From positions 1 through 64,000 of the forward strand of contig PGYU01000014.1 in NCBI GenBank assembly GCA_002839825.1: DNA of 64,000 bases, given 5' to 3'. Source of the DNA: Ignavibacteriae bacterium HGW-Ignavibacteriae-1. GTDB taxonomy: Bacteria; Bacteroidota; Ignavibacteria; Kapaibacteriales; UBA2268. The notes beneath the pieces are model-generated. The model worked only from the letters and a program-made list of their open reading frames with translations. It was not told where the DNA came from and made no database searches. Below are positions 62,149 through 64,000 of the stretch, piece by piece. The translations under genes and the position numbers were made by a program. How positions within the stretch are numbered: position 1 is the first letter of the stretch; each line of letters starts with the position of its first letter.

Positions 62149-64000
62149 ATGTCAGAATCGCCGAATAATGGTGATAACAAAAAGGAAAAGAAAGACCCAT
62201 TCAACGAATTTAAGCGAATGGGTGATGGAAATACTCCACCGGCAAACATGATGCGAAACATGATGTTAATGTTTGTGCTTGCTGCCGGTGTCTTTATAGT
62301 TTACATTTTCATGCAAGGTACGCAACAACATGATTGGCCCGTATCTTATACAGATTATCAAAGATTTTTGAGAGAAGATTTGATAAAAGAAGCCGTAATA
62401 GTCAAATCTCAGTTGAATCATTTTGAGTTCAGAGGCGTTTTGAAACAACCCGTAACTTTGATGGTAGATAACCGTGAACGTACTATTACAAGATTTTCTA
62501 CTTTTTTGGGTGTATTAGACACAGAATCTGAAAAAGTTTGGGAAGAAAAAGGTATTGCACTAAAATATGAAGAGGGTGACACCTCTGTTTGGCGTAGCTT
62601 GATAATGATTTTGCCCTGGATTCTAATCATTGGGCTATTTATTTTCTTCATGCGTCGTATGCAAGGTGGCGGCTCGAAAGGGATTTTCTCATTTGGCAAA
62701 TCTAAAGCCAAATTACTTAACGAAAATCACATCAAAGTCACTTTCGATGACGTTGCAGGTGCCGATGAAGCAAAATATGAACTGCAAGAGGTAATTGAAT
62801 TTTTGCGCGAACCGGAGAAATTCCAAAAACTTGGTGGCAAAATTCCACGTGGCGTTTTGTTGTTAGGACCTCCGGGAACCGGTAAGACACTCATGGCTCG
62901 TGCAGTAGCAGGAGAAGCAAAAGTGCCCTTCTACTCGATTTCGGGCGCTGATTTCGTCGAAATGTTTGTCGGCGTTGGTGCAAGCCGAGTTCGTGACTTA
63001 TTCGAGCAAGCTAAGAAAACTCCACCGTGTATCGTTTTTATAGATGAAATTGATGCAGTCGGTCGCCACAGAGGCGCCGGATTGGGTGGCGGACACGATG
63101 AAAGAGAACAAACATTGAACCAATTACTTGTAGAAATGGATGGATTCGAGCAAAATAATGGCGTCATTATAATTGCTGCAACAAACCGCCCCGACGTATT
63201 AGACCCGGCATTACTTCGTCCGGGCAGATTCGACAGACAAGTAGTCGTGGACAGACCCGATGTCAAAGGGCGTGAAGGCATATTCAAGGTTCATACGAGT
63301 AAAATCCCGCTTGGGTCAGATATTGATTTAGGAACATTAGCAAAAGGTACTCCGGGTCTATCAGGAGCCGATATTGCAAATATAGTAAACGAAGCCGCAC
63401 TTTTGGCAGCACGTCGAAACAGCAACCAAGTAACGATGTATGATTTCGAAAATGCTAAAGATAAAGTTTTGATGGGCGTTGAACGCAAGAGCATGGTAAT
63501 TTCGGAACGCGAAAAAGAAATGACCGCCTATCATGAGATGGGTCACGCACTTGCAGGCAAATTTATGCGTCATGCCGACCCTGTTCACAAAGTGACAATT
63601 ATTCCGCGTGGCAGAGCTTTGGGATTGACATGGAATTTACCAAATGAAGAATTTTATTCAAAATCATCTCGTTACTTTGAAGACCAACTCGTCGTACTAA
63701 TGGCTGGAAGAGCTGCCGAAAAGCTAGTTTTCAACGTACTTTCAACCGGTGCATCGAATGATTTGCAACGCGCCTCACGAGTAGCCCGAAAAATGGTCTG
63801 CGAATGGGGAATGAGCGAGTTAATCGGACCGGTCACATTTAATAATGACGACGGGGAAGTATTCTTGGGCAGAGATTTCTCCAAAACACGTGACCATAGC
63901 GAAGAAACAGCACAAAGTATTGACGGCGAAGTTCGGAGAATTTTGAATAAAGCTATGGAACAAGCAACAGCACTTTTAGAAGAAAAAATTGAAATTTTGC
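62149..64000 (+). CDS. ftsH: ATP-dependent membrane zinc protease FtsH, 3' end beyond window
   Basis: 617 codons are visible and the frame is open at the edge. After a charged cytoplasmic N-terminus (1-33) come two helices (about 35-57 and 150-168) flanking a periplasmic domain. The AAA+ domain has Walker A G240-PPGTGKT-247 and Walker B D299-E300 in '[11 protein letters not shown]'. The zinc motif is H462-E-M-G-H466 (usual form HEAGH) with the third ligand expected near the 'DLQRAS' segment. FtsH degrades misfolded and regulatory membrane or soluble proteins in quality control. Confidence 0.96.
   Translation, partial: MSESPNNGDNKKEKKDPFNEFKRMGDGNTPPANMMRNMMLMFVLAAGVFIVYIFMQGTQQHDWPVSYTDYQRFLREDLIKEAVIVKSQLNHFEFRGVLKQPVTLMVDNRERTITRFSTFLGVLDTESEKVWEEKGIALKYEEGDTSVWRSLIMILPWILIIGLFIFFMRRMQGGGSKGIFSFGKSKAKLLNENHIKVTFDDVAGADEAKYELQEVIEFLREPEKFQKLGGKIPRGVLLLGPPGTGKTLMARAVAGEAKVPFYSISGADFVEMFVGVGASRVRDLFEQAKKTPPCIVFIDEIDAVGRHRGAGLGGGHDEREQTLNQLLVEMDGFEQNNGVIIIAATNRPDVLDPALLRPGRFDRQVVVDRPDVKGREGIFKVHTSKIPLGSDIDLGTLAKGTPGLSGADIANIVNEAALLAARRNSNQVTMYDFENAKDKVLMGVERKSMVISEREKEMTAYHEMGHALAGKFMRHADPVHKVTIIPRGRALGLTWNLPNEEFYSKSSRYFEDQLVVLMAGRAAEKLVFNVLSTGASNDLQRASRVARKMVCEWGMSELIGPVTFNNDDGEVFLGRDFSKTRDHSEETAQSIDGEVRRILNKAMEQATALLEEKIEIL

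Overview
The window is A+T-rich, densely packed bacterial chromosome with about 50 protein genes, one tRNA and the signal recognition particle RNA. I see no phage, transposon, CRISPR array or plasmid gene. The best guess is a Gram-negative member of the FCB/Bacteroidota superphylum, perhaps an Ignavibacteria/Kapabacteria-type lineage. The evidence is an LPS-export permease, a TonB-dependent receptor and TolC proteins (outer membrane), DUF4286, DUF2723 and NamZ (DUF1343) proteins common in Bacteroidota, a pair resembling the gliding/type IX secretion motor proteins GldL and GldM, and promoters of the Bacteroidota form TTTG-N20-TAnnTTTG. The promoter form is clearest at the divergent tRNA-Arg and SRP RNA genes. 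The lineage call is inference.

Layout. 1-2017: a WD40-like secreted protein cut by the window edge, a voltage-sensor ion channel with an unusual pore, a repeat-bearing gap, tRNA-Arg and ffs. 2037-8992 (+): RNase G, then dxr-rseP-surE and a soluble hybrid-sensor-type histidine kinase. 9003-23679 (-): a flippase and an MFS transporter; a TolC-RDD-adaptor-ATPase-permease-permease exporter; then a heparinase-like protein, an LptF/G permease and the GldL/GldM-like pair. 23768-27267 (+): HicB-like protein, CPBP protease, TPR protein and NamZ muramidase. 27261-31853 (-): Dus, cytochrome bd oxidase and an LPG-synthase-type membrane protein. 32039-42490: RNA helicase, exonuclease VII, GlnRS, DUF4286, PPK2, TonB receptor, YchF and OsmC. 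42585-49664 (+): MltG, then a second adaptor-permease-TolC exporter with no ATPase beside it, and a DUF2723 membrane protein. 49654-61547: ABC-F ATPase, orphan MalK-like ATPase, two lipoproteins (one with an FGE fold lacking the catalytic cysteines), gamma carbonic anhydrase, YicC, NFACT protein, second LPG-synthase-type protein, UppP and PepT. 61548-62148 is non-coding; 62149 to the edge is ftsH.

Themes. Many genes serve the cell envelope: isoprenoid supply (dxr), undecaprenyl phosphate recycling (uppP), peptidoglycan processing (mltG, namZ), lipid or polysaccharide export and two tripartite exporters. RNA and translation housekeeping forms a second theme (ffs, RNase G, helicase, GlnRS, Dus, YicC, ABC-F, NFACT, YchF). 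Genes are packed tightly: co-directional neighbours often overlap by 1-14 nt, and five convergent pairs overlap at their stop codons.

The items most worth a second look are the GldL/GldM-like pair joined to an LptF/G permease and heparinase gene, the channel with eight arginines at every third position but a T-A-G-N-E-F pore loop, and the set of TAnnTTTG promoters.
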